Source of the DNA: Cellulomonas sp. URHE0023 | GTDB lineage: Bacteria > Actinomycetota > Actinomycetes > Actinomycetales > Cellulomonadaceae | Direction: 5' to 3' | NCBI RefSeq assembly: GCF_000688475.1 | Contig: NZ_JIAN01000005.1 | Span: 992,001-1,056,000, forward strand | DNA length: 64,000 nt | Shown: piece after piece, positions 1-8,285 of the stretch | Position numbering within the stretch: the first letter of the stretch is position 1 | Layout of the letters: every line of letters begins with the position of its first letter | The notes under the pieces: generated by a model | The model's input: the letters and a program-made list of their open reading frames with translations, nothing else | Told to the model about the DNA's origin: nothing | The model's database searches: none | Made by a program: the position numbers and the translations under genes

Positions 1-336
1 CGGCGGCACGCGCTGGCTGACCGGCTGCGCGAGGACCTGTCGGAGACCGCCCCGGCCGAACGCACCGAGCCCACCGACGTCGAGATCGCGCTCGGGAAGC
101 TGGGCGACGACGACCGCGAGCTGCTGCGCCTCGTGGCGTGGGAGGACCTGGCTCGCGACGAGATCGCGATCGTCCTCGGCATCTCGCGCGCGACCGTCCG
201 CCTCCGGCTGCACCGTGCCCGGCAGCGGCTGCTGCAGCAGATGTCGGCGGCCGAGGACACGAAACGCATCCCGGCAACCGGACACGTGGTGAGCGGATGG
301 GCAACGGCCCGTCCCGATGTGGAGGAGGCCCGATGA
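1..336 (+). CDS. RNA polymerase sigma-70 factor, C-terminal part (5' truncated by window)
   Basis: The frame is open from base 1, so the gene begins before the window; 111 residues remain. The segment ISRATVRLRLHRARQRL near residues 61-77 is a sigma-70 region 4 helix-turn-helix that would contact the -35 element, preceded by an acidic helix (GDDDRELLRLV) usual in ECF/SigE-type factors. The stop overlaps the start of the next gene (ATGA at 333-336), which encodes a single-pass membrane protein, so this looks like a translationally coupled sigma/anti-sigma pair. Regions 1-2 cannot be seen, so the subgroup is not certain. Confidence 0.85.
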   Translation, partial: RRHALADRLREDLSETAPAERTEPTDVEIALGKLGDDDRELLRLVAWEDLARDEIAIVLGISRATVRLRLHRARQRLLQQMSAAEDTKRIPATGHVVSGWATARPDVEEAR

Positions 337-1295
337 GGGACGCCGACCTGACCGCTCGGCTCCGCGCGACCGACCCGGTCGGGCGGACCGACCTCTCCCG
401 CATCGATCCGAGCGCCCTGAGCGCGTTGCGAGAGGGGATCACCATGAGCATGCCCGAGGCCACAGGCACTCGCCGTCGAACGCGTCGGCTCGGCAGGCGC
501 GGCCTGTTCGCGGCCGGGATCAGCGTGGTGCTGGTGGGCGGCGGCGCCGCGTACGCCGGCCACCTAGAGTTCGCCGGCGGCGCCGGCGACGGGGTCAACT
601 GCCAGCACGTGTGGAACGAGACCGCGATGGGGGTCCCCGCCGTCATGGGTCCGAACCTGACCGGCGACCCGGTCACGGACTGCGCGGGCTACGTCTCCGC
701 CGCGGGCCTGTCGCCGATCCTTGACCCCGTGGCCTTCGCCTACGACGGCATGGTCTTCGTGACGCCGTCCGACCAGGTGCCACCCGATGCGGTCCTGCTG
801 GCACCGTCACCCGACGGCGCCGCCTCGCGCGAGCTCGAGGCCAGCCTGCGCGACTGGGTGGACGGCGGGGCGGCGCACTGCCCGGACGTCCCGACCGCGA
901 CGGCGTTCGCGCAGTCCGAGCTCGACCGGCTCGGGCTCGACGGCTGGACGGTCACGTACGACGGGGCCGCCAGGTCGTGGAGCTGCGCCGATAGCTGGGT
1001 CGACATCCCGAAGAAGAGCATCAGGATCCTGGCGAACGGCGCGGAGGACCTCGAGGTCGCCGCCGGGCCCCAGACGTCTGGCGTCCGGGACGCGCTGCGC
1101 GCCGGGATCACCGACACCTGCGTCAGCGCCGGCGACGCTCGTGCGGTCGCCGACGTCGCGCTGGCGGTGCTCGACTTCGATCCCTGGCCGACGACGACCG
1201 TTCTCGACGAGTCCGCACCTTGCGCCCGCGTCGACATGGAGGTCGGCGGCAGCATCCAGGTCACCGTCTACGGCCCGACGGCCGCACACCCCTGA
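333..1295 (+). CDS. Anti-sigma-like single-pass membrane protein
   Basis: 320 residues from the ATG that overlaps the sigma factor stop. A basic cytoplasmic N-terminus of about 55 residues (ending RRRTRRLGRR) is followed by one hydrophobic segment (about 57-76) and a large exported domain with six cysteines, suggesting disulphides. Position and topology match transmembrane partners of sigma factors, which hold the factor at the membrane until a signal is sensed outside. No zinc-binding anti-sigma motif (HxxxCxxC) is present, so the role rests on context. I do not recognise the extracytoplasmic domain. Confidence 0.7.
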   Translation: MRDADLTARLRATDPVGRTDLSRIDPSALSALREGITMSMPEATGTRRRTRRLGRRGLFAAGISVVLVGGGAAYAGHLEFAGGAGDGVNCQHVWNETAMGVPAVMGPNLTGDPVTDCAGYVSAAGLSPILDPVAFAYDGMVFVTPSDQVPPDAVLLAPSPDGAASRELEASLRDWVDGGAAHCPDVPTATAFAQSELDRLGLDGWTVTYDGAARSWSCADSWVDIPKKSIRILANGAEDLEVAAGPQTSGVRDALRAGITDTCVSAGDARAVADVALAVLDFDPWPTTTVLDESAPCARVDMEVGGSIQVTVYGPTAAHP

Positions 1296-1474
1296 CCGGC
1301 GCTGGGCGCGTGCGCGCAGGGGGCGCACCCGCCGCGCTGCGCTCGTCGGAACCGAGCCCCGAGGACCGCGCCGACCGCTGCGTCAGAGGCGGGTGCGCGA
1401 GCGGATTTTCGCGGCACCCGATCGGTCCGGGTATGCTGTCCGGGCTGACGAGGGGACGTCCCCAGAACGGCAAC

Positions 1475-1545
1475 GCGGGTGTAGTTCAGTGGCAGAACTT
1501 CAGCTTCCCAAGCTGATAGCGCGAGTTCGATTCTCGTCACCCGCT
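1475..1545 (+). tRNA. tRNA-Gly (anticodon CCC)
   Basis: A complete cloverleaf can be folded: acceptor stem GCGGGTG (1475-1481) with CACCCGC (1538-1544), D arm GTTC/GAAC (1484-1498), anticodon stem TCAGC/GCTGA with loop TTCCCAA and anticodon CCC at 1507-1509, variable loop TAGC, and T arm GCGAG/CTCGT around TTCGATT (1521-1537). The discriminator base is T at 1545; the 3' CCA is not encoded. The anticodon reads GGG glycine codons. Confidence 0.95.
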
Positions 1546-1591
1546 CCCACTTTCCAGAACGGCTAGCGGCCTCCCTCGGCCCGGCGCCCCG

Positions 1592-2272
1592 TCAGCCGGC
1601 CTTCGCGTCGGCGAGCTCCCGTCCGGCCGGCACCGCGGCGTCGTCGCGGCGCGGCAGCAGGGCACGGCAGGTGCTCACCGCATCGACGAGCATCGCGACC
1701 AGGTCCGCGTCGGGCCGTCGCCCGACGGCCACCGCCGCCAACGACACGTCGACGACACCCCGCGGCAGCCCACGAATCCGGCGAGGCGTGCCCATCTTGG
1801 CGGTGAACCGCTCGGCCCACGCAGCCTCCTCCGGCACGGCCGCCAGCGCGTCGACGGTCGTGCGACGACGCATCTCGGACGGACGCCCGTCGAACGGCTC
1901 GAGAAGCCGGTCCACGGTGATCAGCGCGACGGCCAGGACCCGGACGTCGTCCGCGCGCGCCACGCGCAACGCGTGACGGGCGGCGACGTCGGCGATCTCC
2001 AGCGCCCACGCCGGGTCGTCGCTCGTCGTGCCGACGAGGTCCGGGACCAACCGCGTCAGGCCGGCGCGGCCGCCGTCGTCGACGAGGTCGTTCACCACGC
2101 GGGCGAGGTGGGACAGGAGTGGGTGGGTGCACGTGGGGTGGTCGCTCCAGCGCTCGCCCGCGAGCACGCTCGTCCACTCCATGAGGCAGCCGCCCTGCTC
2201 GGGGCGGCGATGTCTGCCGGGCCGCAGCTCGGGCAGGACGTCGGGAATGCTGGGTGCGGGGCGGGTGCGCAT
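1592..2272 (-). CDS. Conserved hypothetical protein (226 aa)
   Basis: Soluble, alpha-helical, rich in Ala/Arg/Asp, with no signal peptide or membrane segment. The start is fixed by a strong ribosome binding site (GGAGGTCACC before ATG). A short inverted repeat, GACCGG-TGGT-CCGGTC (2283-2298), lies just upstream of the start and could bind a regulator. I do not recognise the family. The high-GC third positions and good translation signal make it a real gene rather than a shadow frame. It converges on tRNA-Gly. Confidence 0.65.
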   Translation of the reverse strand: MRTRPAPSIPDVLPELRPGRHRRPEQGGCLMEWTSVLAGERWSDHPTCTHPLLSHLARVVNDLVDDGGRAGLTRLVPDLVGTTSDDPAWALEIADVAARHALRVARADDVRVLAVALITVDRLLEPFDGRPSEMRRRTTVDALAAVPEEAAWAERFTAKMGTPRRIRGLPRGVVDVSLAAVAVGRRPDADLVAMLVDAVSTCRALLPRRDDAAVPAGRELADAKAG

Positions 2273-2375
2273 GGTGACCTCCGACCGGTGGTCCGGTCAG
2301 TGTCCGTCCGTCGGGCCCAGAGGGCAACGGGTGGGCGTGACCGACGTTCCGACGACGGGCACTTGATGAGCGCGT

Positions 2376-2409
2376 AGGGCCGCGCTCCGCCCTCCAGGAG
2401 CACGGCCCT
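2376..2409 (-). terminator. Hairpin, candidate terminator after the GNAT gene
   Basis: AGGGCCG (2376-2382) pairs with CGGCCCT (2403-2409); after one mismatch the stem continues GCTCC/GGAGC, closing an eight-base loop. There is no long T tract. It lies between the end of the GNAT gene (2504) and the start of the next minus-strand gene (2272), as expected for a terminator. The 231-base gap contains no other feature I can support. Confidence 0.45.
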
Positions 2410-2503
2410 ACGACGTCGGGAACAGGATGCACCCGGGTCGGGCTCGGAGTCAATTCCGTCATGACACGTGTCATCAACGGCTCTTGGTGCCTGCGGTCAG
2501 GCG

Positions 2504-3109
2504 CTACAGCAGATCGAGCGTCAGCATCCGGGCACCCCCGTCAGGCCCGGCGTCCGCGAAGCCGATGCGCTCGTAGAACGCTCTCCCGCCGACGTTCCGG
2601 GCATCGACGCCCAGGTGCAGCCCGGGGACGCCCCGGTCACGCAAGGCGTCGGCCAGGGTCTCGATCAGCCGGCGCCCGAGCCCGCGGCGTTGGGCGCGCG
2701 GAAGCAGGTCGATGTGCAGGTGCGCCGGGTGCTTCCGGTAGAGAGGCTCGTCGACCGGCTTCGCGTCGTGGATCGTGCGGATGAGCCGGTGGTCCAGCGT
2801 GCCGTCCTGGGGATCCTGCCCGAGCGGGTGCTCGGCGCGCAGCACCGGGAACCACGACGACTCCAGCCAGCGCTGGAACGGGTAGGTGTCGGCCGTCGCG
2901 ACGACGTAGCCCGCGACCCCCAGGTCGTCGACCACGACGAACGTCAGGCCGGGGTCCGCGACAGGGTACGGACCGGCGTAGAGGTGTCCGAGCAGGTCGG
3001 GGTCGCGGTACAAGCCGGTCGCGTCGACACCCGCGTCACCGGTGAGCAGGCAGATGCGGTAGAGCGCCGGCAGGTCAGACGTGTGGAAGGGCCGGATCGT
3101 TTCGGGCAT
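2504..3109 (-). CDS. GNAT family N-acetyltransferase
   Basis: 201 residues. The acetyl-CoA pyrophosphate-binding motif is at about residues 140-147 (QRRGLGRR, matching Q/RxxGxG/A), followed by the expected alpha-helix and a C-terminal strand-helix unit containing the typical FYERIGF segment. GNAT enzymes transfer an acetyl group from acetyl-CoA to an amine. Its substrate cannot be deduced. It is transcribed divergently from the GH15 gene, with 56 bases between the two starts. Confidence 0.85.
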   Translation of the reverse strand: MPETIRPFHTSDLPALYRICLLTGDAGVDATGLYRDPDLLGHLYAGPYPVADPGLTFVVVDDLGVAGYVVATADTYPFQRWLESSWFPVLRAEHPLGQDPQDGTLDHRLIRTIHDAKPVDEPLYRKHPAHLHIDLLPRAQRRGLGRRLIETLADALRDRGVPGLHLGVDARNVGGRAFYERIGFADAGPDGGARMLTLDLL

Positions 3110-3165
3110 GTGACGACTTTGCCATCCCTGCTGACAACGGCGCTCGGCAGGACGACGCTGAGGTC

Positions 3166-5079
3166 ATGCCCACGGTCACGGACCATCCCGAGACGCATCG
3201 CTCCGCCTTTCCGCCCATCGCGAGCTATGCGTTCCTGTCCGACTGCGAGTCCAACTGCCTGATCTCGCCCGCGGGCGCGGTCGAGTGGATGTGCGTCCCG
3301 CGGCCGGACTCACCGAGCGTCTTCGCGTCGATCCTCGACCGGGGCGCTGGCTCGTTCCGCGTCGGCCCGCACGGGACGCGGGTCCCGTCGGCGCGCCGCT
3401 ACCTGCCCGGAACGCTCGTGCTGGAGACAACATGGCAGACCCCGACGGGCTGGCTCATCGTCCGTGACGCGATGGTCATGGGCCCGTGGCACAACCAGGA
3501 CGAGCGCTCGGTCACGCACCGCCGCACGCCCACCGACAACGACGCCGAGCACATCCTGCTGCGGACCGTCACGTGCGTCAGCGGCACCGTCGACCTGGAG
3601 GTCGAGTGCGGTCCGGCGCACGACTACGGCCGGGACGGGACCCGCTGGGCGTACGAAGGGACCGGCTACAACTCCGTCTACGCCGAGTCCGAGGCCGGCC
3701 CGACCCTGCGCCTGACCAGCAGCCTGCGTCTCGGCATCGACGGCCGGACCGCGTCGGCCCGCACCCGCATGTCCAACGGCGACAAGGCGTTCATCGCACT
3801 GTCCTGGTCGCCGCTGCCCGCGCCGACAACCTGGGAGGCCGCCGCCGACCAGCTGTGGCGGACGCAGGAGTTCTGGCGCGAGTGGATCACGCAGGGAGTC
3901 TTCCCCGACCACCCGTGGCGCACCTACCTGCAACGCAGCGCGCTCACGCTCAAGGGTCTGACGTACGCCCCGACGGGTGCGCTCCTCGCGGCCGCCACCA
4001 CGTCACTGCCCGAGACCCCTGGCGGCGAGCGCAACTGGGACTACCGCTACGCCTGGATCCGCGACTCGACGTTCGCGCTGTGGGGCCTCTACACGCTGGG
4101 CCTCGATCGAGAGGCCAACGACTTCTTCGCGTTCATCCACGACGTCTGCCGGGACAACAAGGACCTGCAGATCATGTACGGGGTCGGCGGGGAGGAGAAG
4201 CTCGAGGAGTTCGAGCTGGGTCACCTGTCCGGCTACGAGGGTGCGCAGCCGGTGCGCATCGGCAACGCCGCCTACGACCAGGAGCAGCACGACGTCTGGG
4301 GCGCCGTGCTCGACTCCGTCTACCTGCACACGCGGTCTCGCGAGCAGCTGCCCGAGGCGCTGTGGCCCGTGCTCAAACGGCAGGTCGAGGCGGCGATCAA
4401 GCACTGGCACGAGCCCGACCGCGGCATCTGGGAGGTCCGCGGCGAGCCGCAGCACTTCACGTCGAGCAAGCTCATGTGCTGGGTGGCCCTGGACCGCGGC
4501 GCCAGGCTGGCGCGCATGCACGACGAGCACGACTTCGCCGAGCAGTGGAGCAAGCTCGCCGACGAGATCCACGCGGACATCTGCACCAACGGCGTCGACC
4601 AGCGCGGCGTGTTCGTGCAGCGGTACGGCTCCGACGCACTCGACGCCTCGCTCCTGCTGATCCCGCTCCTGCGGTTCCTGCCGGCCGACGACCCGCGCGT
4701 CCGCGCGACGGTGCTCGCCGTCGCCGACGAGCTCACCGCCGACGGCCTCGTGCTGCGCTACCGCGTCGAGGAGACCGACGACGGCCTGTCCGGCGAGGAG
4801 GGTGCGTTCACGATCTGCTCGTTCTGGCTGGTGTCCGCACTCGTCGAGATCGGCGAGCTGGAACGCGGCAGGGCCCTGTGCGAGCGGCTGCTCTCGTTCG
4901 CCAGCACGCTCAACCTGTACGCGGAGGAGATCGACCCACGCACCGGCCGGCACCTGGGCAACTTCCCGCAGGCGTTCACGCACCTGGCGCTCATCAACGC
5001 GGTGGTCCACGTGATCCGCGCCGAGGAGACCGCGGGCCACGACGGCGTCCACTTCGAGCCGCCCAACCGCGGCGGCTGA
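3166..5079 (+). CDS. Glycoside hydrolase family 15 protein (glucoamylase/trehalase type)
   Basis: 637 residues, the usual length for actinobacterial GH15 proteins with a trehalase-like N-terminal beta domain (about 15-230) and an (alpha/alpha)6 barrel. Family signatures are visible: RNWDYRYAWIRD at about 289-300, GGEEKLEEF near 342 with acidic residues in the region of the catalytic acid, and GEEGAFTICSFW at about 543-554 with the second catalytic glutamate. There is no signal peptide, so it probably acts in the cytoplasm on trehalose or malto-oligosaccharides, perhaps in storage-sugar turnover. Trehalase and glucoamylase specificities cannot be separated by eye. Confidence 0.92.
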   Translation: MPTVTDHPETHRSAFPPIASYAFLSDCESNCLISPAGAVEWMCVPRPDSPSVFASILDRGAGSFRVGPHGTRVPSARRYLPGTLVLETTWQTPTGWLIVRDAMVMGPWHNQDERSVTHRRTPTDNDAEHILLRTVTCVSGTVDLEVECGPAHDYGRDGTRWAYEGTGYNSVYAESEAGPTLRLTSSLRLGIDGRTASARTRMSNGDKAFIALSWSPLPAPTTWEAAADQLWRTQEFWREWITQGVFPDHPWRTYLQRSALTLKGLTYAPTGALLAAATTSLPETPGGERNWDYRYAWIRDSTFALWGLYTLGLDREANDFFAFIHDVCRDNKDLQIMYGVGGEEKLEEFELGHLSGYEGAQPVRIGNAAYDQEQHDVWGAVLDSVYLHTRSREQLPEALWPVLKRQVEAAIKHWHEPDRGIWEVRGEPQHFTSSKLMCWVALDRGARLARMHDEHDFAEQWSKLADEIHADICTNGVDQRGVFVQRYGSDALDASLLLIPLLRFLPADDPRVRATVLAVADELTADGLVLRYRVEETDDGLSGEEGAFTICSFWLVSALVEIGELERGRALCERLLSFASTLNLYAEEIDPRTGRHLGNFPQAFTHLALINAVVHVIRAEETAGHDGVHFEPPNRGG

Positions 5080-5141
5080 GCCCCACGAGGAACAGCACCC
5101 GTGCCCGACTGACCGGAAGCGCTCACCCTAGGGTTGCCTGC

Positions 5142-5810
5142 ATGGACGCAACGCCGGGTGACGAGCCCGACACGCTTCGGCTCGGCCCGGAACATCTCGA
5201 CCTTGCGCGTCGACTGGTCGAGTCGTTCCTCGAGGGGATGATCGCCGCAGGGCTGATCGATCCCACGGGGATGTCCGAGGCTGAGATCAACGCGCAGGTG
5301 CTCCAGCGCCTGGACTCCGACCCGAGCTTGATCGCGCAGTCGGTGATCTCGATCAGTCACGAGGACCAGCTGCTCGCGGCGGCGCGGGAGTTCGGGCCGG
5401 CGAAGCTCGAGCTCGCCGTGATGATGTACGCGACGTGGATCGAGCACAAGCTCAACTACCTGCTGCTCTGGGGCCTGGGCAAGAAGGGCTTCGACCCCAG
5501 AGAGGCGTCGGAGATCATCAAGACCGCCAGCCTCCACCAGAAGACGGGATCGACGTTCCGCCTCGTTTTCGACGAGGCGTTCGACCCCGACGCGGCCAGG
5601 GGAATCCGGACCGTCGCCGAGTCACGCAACAGGTTCGTGCACTACAAGTGGACCTCCACACCGATCGACGACCCGTTTCCCGACGATGACAGGGACGACC
5701 TCATCGACCTGGCAGAGCGGATGGTCGAGGTCCTCGACACCGTGCACGAGCAACGGGTGCTTCGCGGCTACCGCGTGAGGCGTGGCGGCGCGCCAGAGGC
5801 GGCCACCTGA
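5142..5810 (+). CDS. Hypothetical protein with HEPN-like RX4H motif
   Basis: 222 residues, soluble and largely helical, starting 62 bases after the GH15 stop. The segment SRNRFVHYKW contains R162-N-R-F-V-H167, which fits the HEPN ribonuclease motif RX4-6H with a polar residue (here Asn) after the Arg, and it lies at the start of a C-terminal helix as in HEPN domains. The middle (AVMMYATWIEHKLNYLLLWG) is an amphipathic helix. No MNT nucleotidyltransferase partner lies nearby. The HEPN assignment is inference from one motif. Confidence 0.6.
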   Translation: MDATPGDEPDTLRLGPEHLDLARRLVESFLEGMIAAGLIDPTGMSEAEINAQVLQRLDSDPSLIAQSVISISHEDQLLAAAREFGPAKLELAVMMYATWIEHKLNYLLLWGLGKKGFDPREASEIIKTASLHQKTGSTFRLVFDEAFDPDAARGIRTVAESRNRFVHYKWTSTPIDDPFPDDDRDDLIDLAERMVEVLDTVHEQRVLRGYRVRRGGAPEAAT

Positions 5811-5841
5811 CCTTTCCCCGGCGATGGGATCCGGTCGGCGA

Positions 5842-6219
5842 TCACCCGTCGGAGGAGGCGGTGTACGGCTTGCCGGGCCAGTACGCCCACTCCTCGAAGT
5901 GCTCCGCGCGTCCGTCGGGCGCGAACCTGAGCACCCACAGGTCCCGGTACTCCTGCGCCTCGTCGTCCGTGTACTGCACCAGCACGCGCACCACCGCGTT
6001 CGGCCCGTCAGCGGCGATCACGGTCGCGGTCATCTCGAACGGGGTCGGGTCTAGCCAGAAGCCTCGGATGGCGTCGAGACCCTCCAGCGGCTCCGCGTCG
6101 TACGGCGAGCGCAGGTACCGCGCGTCCTGCGTGAACAGGCGGTCGAGCACGTCGACGTCCTGCGATCGCCACGCCTGCTCGTACCGCTCGATCCACCCCG
6201 CGACCGCATCCCTGCCCAT
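5842..6219 (-). CDS. SnoaL-like / NTF2-fold protein
   Basis: 125 residues with the cone-shaped NTF2 pattern: an N-terminal helix WIERYEQAWRSQDVDVLDRLF, then DARYLRSPYDAEPLEGLDAIRGFW and alternating strands ending EEWAYWPGKPY. The AWxxxDxxxLxxLFxxDAxY start is typical of SnoaL-like ketosteroid isomerase-fold proteins, which may be small enzymes or ligand-binding proteins. Substrate unknown. It converges on the upstream HEPN-like gene and precedes the Gls24 cluster, to which it is probably unrelated. Confidence 0.75.
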   Translation of the reverse strand: MGRDAVAGWIERYEQAWRSQDVDVLDRLFTQDARYLRSPYDAEPLEGLDAIRGFWLDPTPFEMTATVIAADGPNAVVRVLVQYTDDEAQEYRDLWVLRFAPDGRAEHFEEWAYWPGKPYTASSDG

Positions 6220-6265
6220 GTCCGTGCCCCTCCCGGTCCGTTGTCCGCTCAGCCCGTGCTGCGCC

Positions 6266-6844
6266 TCACTGCACCCGCGCTCGTTCGGAAGCCTCCCGAC
6301 GCACCGACAGCTCGAGGCGCGACCTGAGCTGGTCGTCCGGGAGCACGACCGCGAGGTCGGCGAGCACCCTGTCGCACGAGGCGATCACCGATGCGAGGTC
6401 GGCATCCGGGTAGACCGCCACCCGGAGCCGCACCACGCGCTGCTTCCGGTCCGTCAGCACGGCACCGCGGGCCGAGAGGACGCCCGGCTCGTCGGCCAGC
6501 ACGTCGGCGGCCGTCGCGACCGCCGGCGCGGGCAGGACCGTCAGGACCCCGGGCACGTCGCCCGGCGGCAGACGCAGAGGCCCCACCCCCCGACGGGGAA
6601 TGTGCGCAGCGAGCCACCACCCGCCCAGACCGACGAGAACCGCCCCCGCGGCGACCGCGAGGACCACGAAGCTGCCCGTGCCGGTCACCTCGCTCGAGTC
6701 CACCTGCACGGACGGCGGCACCGACGGCCAGACGTCCTCCAGGAACCCCGCCTGCCAGCCGACCACGGCCACGCCCAGCGCGATCAGCACCAGCCCGAGC
6801 AGCAGGACGACCACCCTGTCGACCGCCAGCGCACCGCGCCTCAT
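6266..6844 (-). CDS. AmaP-like membrane anchor protein of the Gls24 cluster
   Basis: 192 residues with two transmembrane helices (about 9-30 and 58-80) and a C-terminal soluble domain of alternating strands and helices resembling Asp23-like folds. This is the arrangement of alkaline-shock membrane anchors (AmaP), which tether Gls24/Asp23 proteins to the membrane. The start codon overlaps the stop of the preceding gene (ATGA at 6841-6844). It is the last gene of the six-gene operon. Confidence 0.65.
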   Translation of the reverse strand: MRRGALAVDRVVVLLLGLVLIALGVAVVGWQAGFLEDVWPSVPPSVQVDSSEVTGTGSFVVLAVAAGAVLVGLGGWWLAAHIPRRGVGPLRLPPGDVPGVLTVLPAPAVATAADVLADEPGVLSARGAVLTDRKQRVVRLRVAVYPDADLASVIASCDRVLADLAVVLPDDQLRSRLELSVRREASERARVQ

Positions 6845-7374
6845 CTCACGCCTGCCACGTGTCGCGTCGAGACGTGGACCGTGACCGGCTTGGCGAGCGG
6901 TGCAAGCCGCTGCTGGACGGCCGCCAGCACATCAGCGTCGACATCGTCGCCCTCCAGCGCAGTGACCTTCACGGACACCGACGACCGGCGCGCCGACGAC
7001 TGCGCGGACAGCACGTACGGGACGTCGGACGCGGCGCTGCTTGCCAGGCGGGCGACGTCGGCGACACCGATCGTCGTACCCGGGACATCGAGCGGCACCC
7101 GTGTGCGCACGCGGCGCCCCAGGGCCACGAGCACCAGCCACAGACCGAGAAGCGCGACGACGACACCGCCCGCGGTCGTCGCCGCCGAGGGCTCGATGCC
7201 GTCGGCGCCGTCGATGACCGGCACGAGCCACGTCTCCCCGTCGACGTACCCACCGACGACCAGCGCGTCACGGATCACCACCACGCCCAGGGCGATCACC
7301 AGGATCGACAGCACGACACCGACCCAGCCGACCCGGCCGGCGCGCGTGGCCTCTGGGGCGGGCGCGAAGTTCAT
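6841..7374 (-). CDS. DUF6286-like membrane protein of the Gls24 cluster
   Basis: 177 residues. Two hydrophobic helices (about 16-38 and 66-86) separated by a short exported loop are followed by a cytoplasmic beta-alpha domain (VPGTTIGVADVARLASSAASDVPYVLS...). This organisation is typical of DUF6286 proteins that accompany Asp23/Gls24 proteins in actinobacteria. It overlaps both neighbours by four bases, indicating translational coupling. The role is probably structural, at the inner face of the membrane. Confidence 0.7.
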   Translation of the reverse strand: MNFAPAPEATRAGRVGWVGVVLSILVIALGVVVIRDALVVGGYVDGETWLVPVIDGADGIEPSAATTAGGVVVALLGLWLVLVALGRRVRTRVPLDVPGTTIGVADVARLASSAASDVPYVLSAQSSARRSSVSVKVTALEGDDVDADVLAAVQQRLAPLAKPVTVHVSTRHVAGVR

Positions 7375-7760
7375 CGGACTCTCGGTGCTGCGGCGGCCCG
7401 CGCGGGCCGGACGACGTCGCGGACGGTGACCGTGACCGCGTCGAGGTCCTGCGCGGCCTGGCGCACGAGCTCACGACCGACGGACGTCTGCACCTCGCGA
7501 GCGACGTCGGCGGCCGACGACGGCCAGACGAGCGCGATCTCCAACGACACCCGCGCCCGGTGGCCAAGACGCTGCCACTCGACCTTCGGCGTGCTCGGCG
7601 CGACGCCTGGGACGCCGCGCGCCACCTGCCCCGCGATCCGCTCGAGCGCGTGGTCGGTGATGGTCAGGGTGCCGCGAGGCGTCGGGGCGATCGCCCGCTC
7701 GCCGAGCGGCTCGATGACCTGCGTGTCCACCTGGTCCTCGGGTGGGGCGGTCTCAGCCAC
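7371..7760 (-). CDS. Asp23/Gls24 family envelope stress protein
   Basis: 129 residues. The core TLTITDHALERIAGQVARGVPGV followed by strand-rich RARVSLEIALVW and the amphipathic helix DVAREVQTSVGRELVRQAAQ is the Asp23/Gls24 fold (IADxVxxxIAxxAAxxVxGV in the family). Such proteins form membrane-associated meshes and respond to envelope or alkaline stress. It overlaps the small membrane protein upstream by eight bases and the next gene by four, so the cluster is tightly coupled. Confidence 0.85.
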   Translation of the reverse strand: MAETAPPEDQVDTQVIEPLGERAIAPTPRGTLTITDHALERIAGQVARGVPGVAPSTPKVEWQRLGHRARVSLEIALVWPSSAADVAREVQTSVGRELVRQAAQDLDAVTVTVRDVVRPARAAAAPRVR

Positions 7761-7932
7761 GGCGCCGCCCGACGACGACCCCGCTCAGGTCCAGGCGCCC
7801 GTCGAGCACCAGCGCGACGACGACGCCGATCCCCCCGAGGACGACGGCGAGCAGGAACATGGACAGGCCGCCGATGGCGGCGACGAGCGCGAGCAGGATG
7901 CCCGCGAACAGCCCGGTGGCAACAGACGACAT
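7753..7932 (-). CDS. DUF2273-like small membrane protein (59 aa)
   Basis: A 59-residue protein starting MSSVATGLFAGILLALVAAI and ending VVVGRRRG. It has two hydrophobic stretches (about 5-25 and 27-44) and a basic tail. Small two-helix proteins of this size (DUF2273) regularly occur inside Gls24 clusters. The start sits 17 bases after the upstream stop and is preceded by AAGAGGAGCTGACCC, giving a good ribosome binding site; its end overlaps the next gene. High-GC third positions agree with neighbours. Confidence 0.8.
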   Translation of the reverse strand: MSSVATGLFAGILLALVAAIGGLSMFLLAVVLGGIGVVVALVLDGRLDLSGVVVGRRRG

Positions 7933-7949
7933 GGGTCAGCTCCTCTTCA

Positions 7950-8285
7950 TCAGACGACGTCGATGTCCTCGACGTGCACGTGCACCGGCATGGGGGCGAT
8001 GGCAGAGACCGCGCGCTGCACGCGGCCCGCGGTCGTCCGGACCGGTTCGGACCCGTCGACGACGACGTGCACCTCGGTTCCGCCGTCGTCGAAACGGACG
8101 CCCGTGACGCGCCGGCCGGGCAGGTAGGTGCCGAGGCCGCCGAACCGGCCGCCGTCGAGGCGGACCACACCGGGCAGCGCCAGGACGACCGCCTCGACCT
8201 CCTCGGCCAGGTTCGCCGGTTCGACCCCGACCACGACCACCTCGTGTGCCGGGTCGGTCCTCGGCCGCGTCGCCGGATCCGTCAC
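7950..8285 (-). CDS. Gls24-cluster accessory protein (111 aa)
   Basis: A soluble protein of alternating strands and helices: VEAVVLALPGVVRLDGGRFG then THE-like strands RVTGVRFDDGGTEVHVVVDG and a final VHVHVEDIDVV. The pattern alternates hydrophobic strands like Asp23-family proteins but lacks their best-conserved N-terminal motif. The start overlaps the stop of the first cluster gene (8282-8285). I infer a Gls24-related structural partner; the precise family is not recognised. Confidence 0.65.
   Translation of the reverse strand: MTDPATRPRTDPAHEVVVVGVEPANLAEEVEAVVLALPGVVRLDGGRFGGLGTYLPGRRVTGVRFDDGGTEVHVVVDGSEPVRTTAGRVQRAVSAIAPMPVHVHVEDIDVV

Noticed and set aside
1475-1545. Integration site of a mobile element at tRNA-Gly
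   Set aside because: No integrase gene and no repeated copy of the tRNA 3' end is visible in the window.
6391-8127. Long plus-strand reading frame antisense to the Gls24 cluster
   Set aside because: It is a GC-rich shadow frame: its translation is Arg/Pro-rich with no recognisable domain, and the minus strand encodes several clear families with coupled starts.
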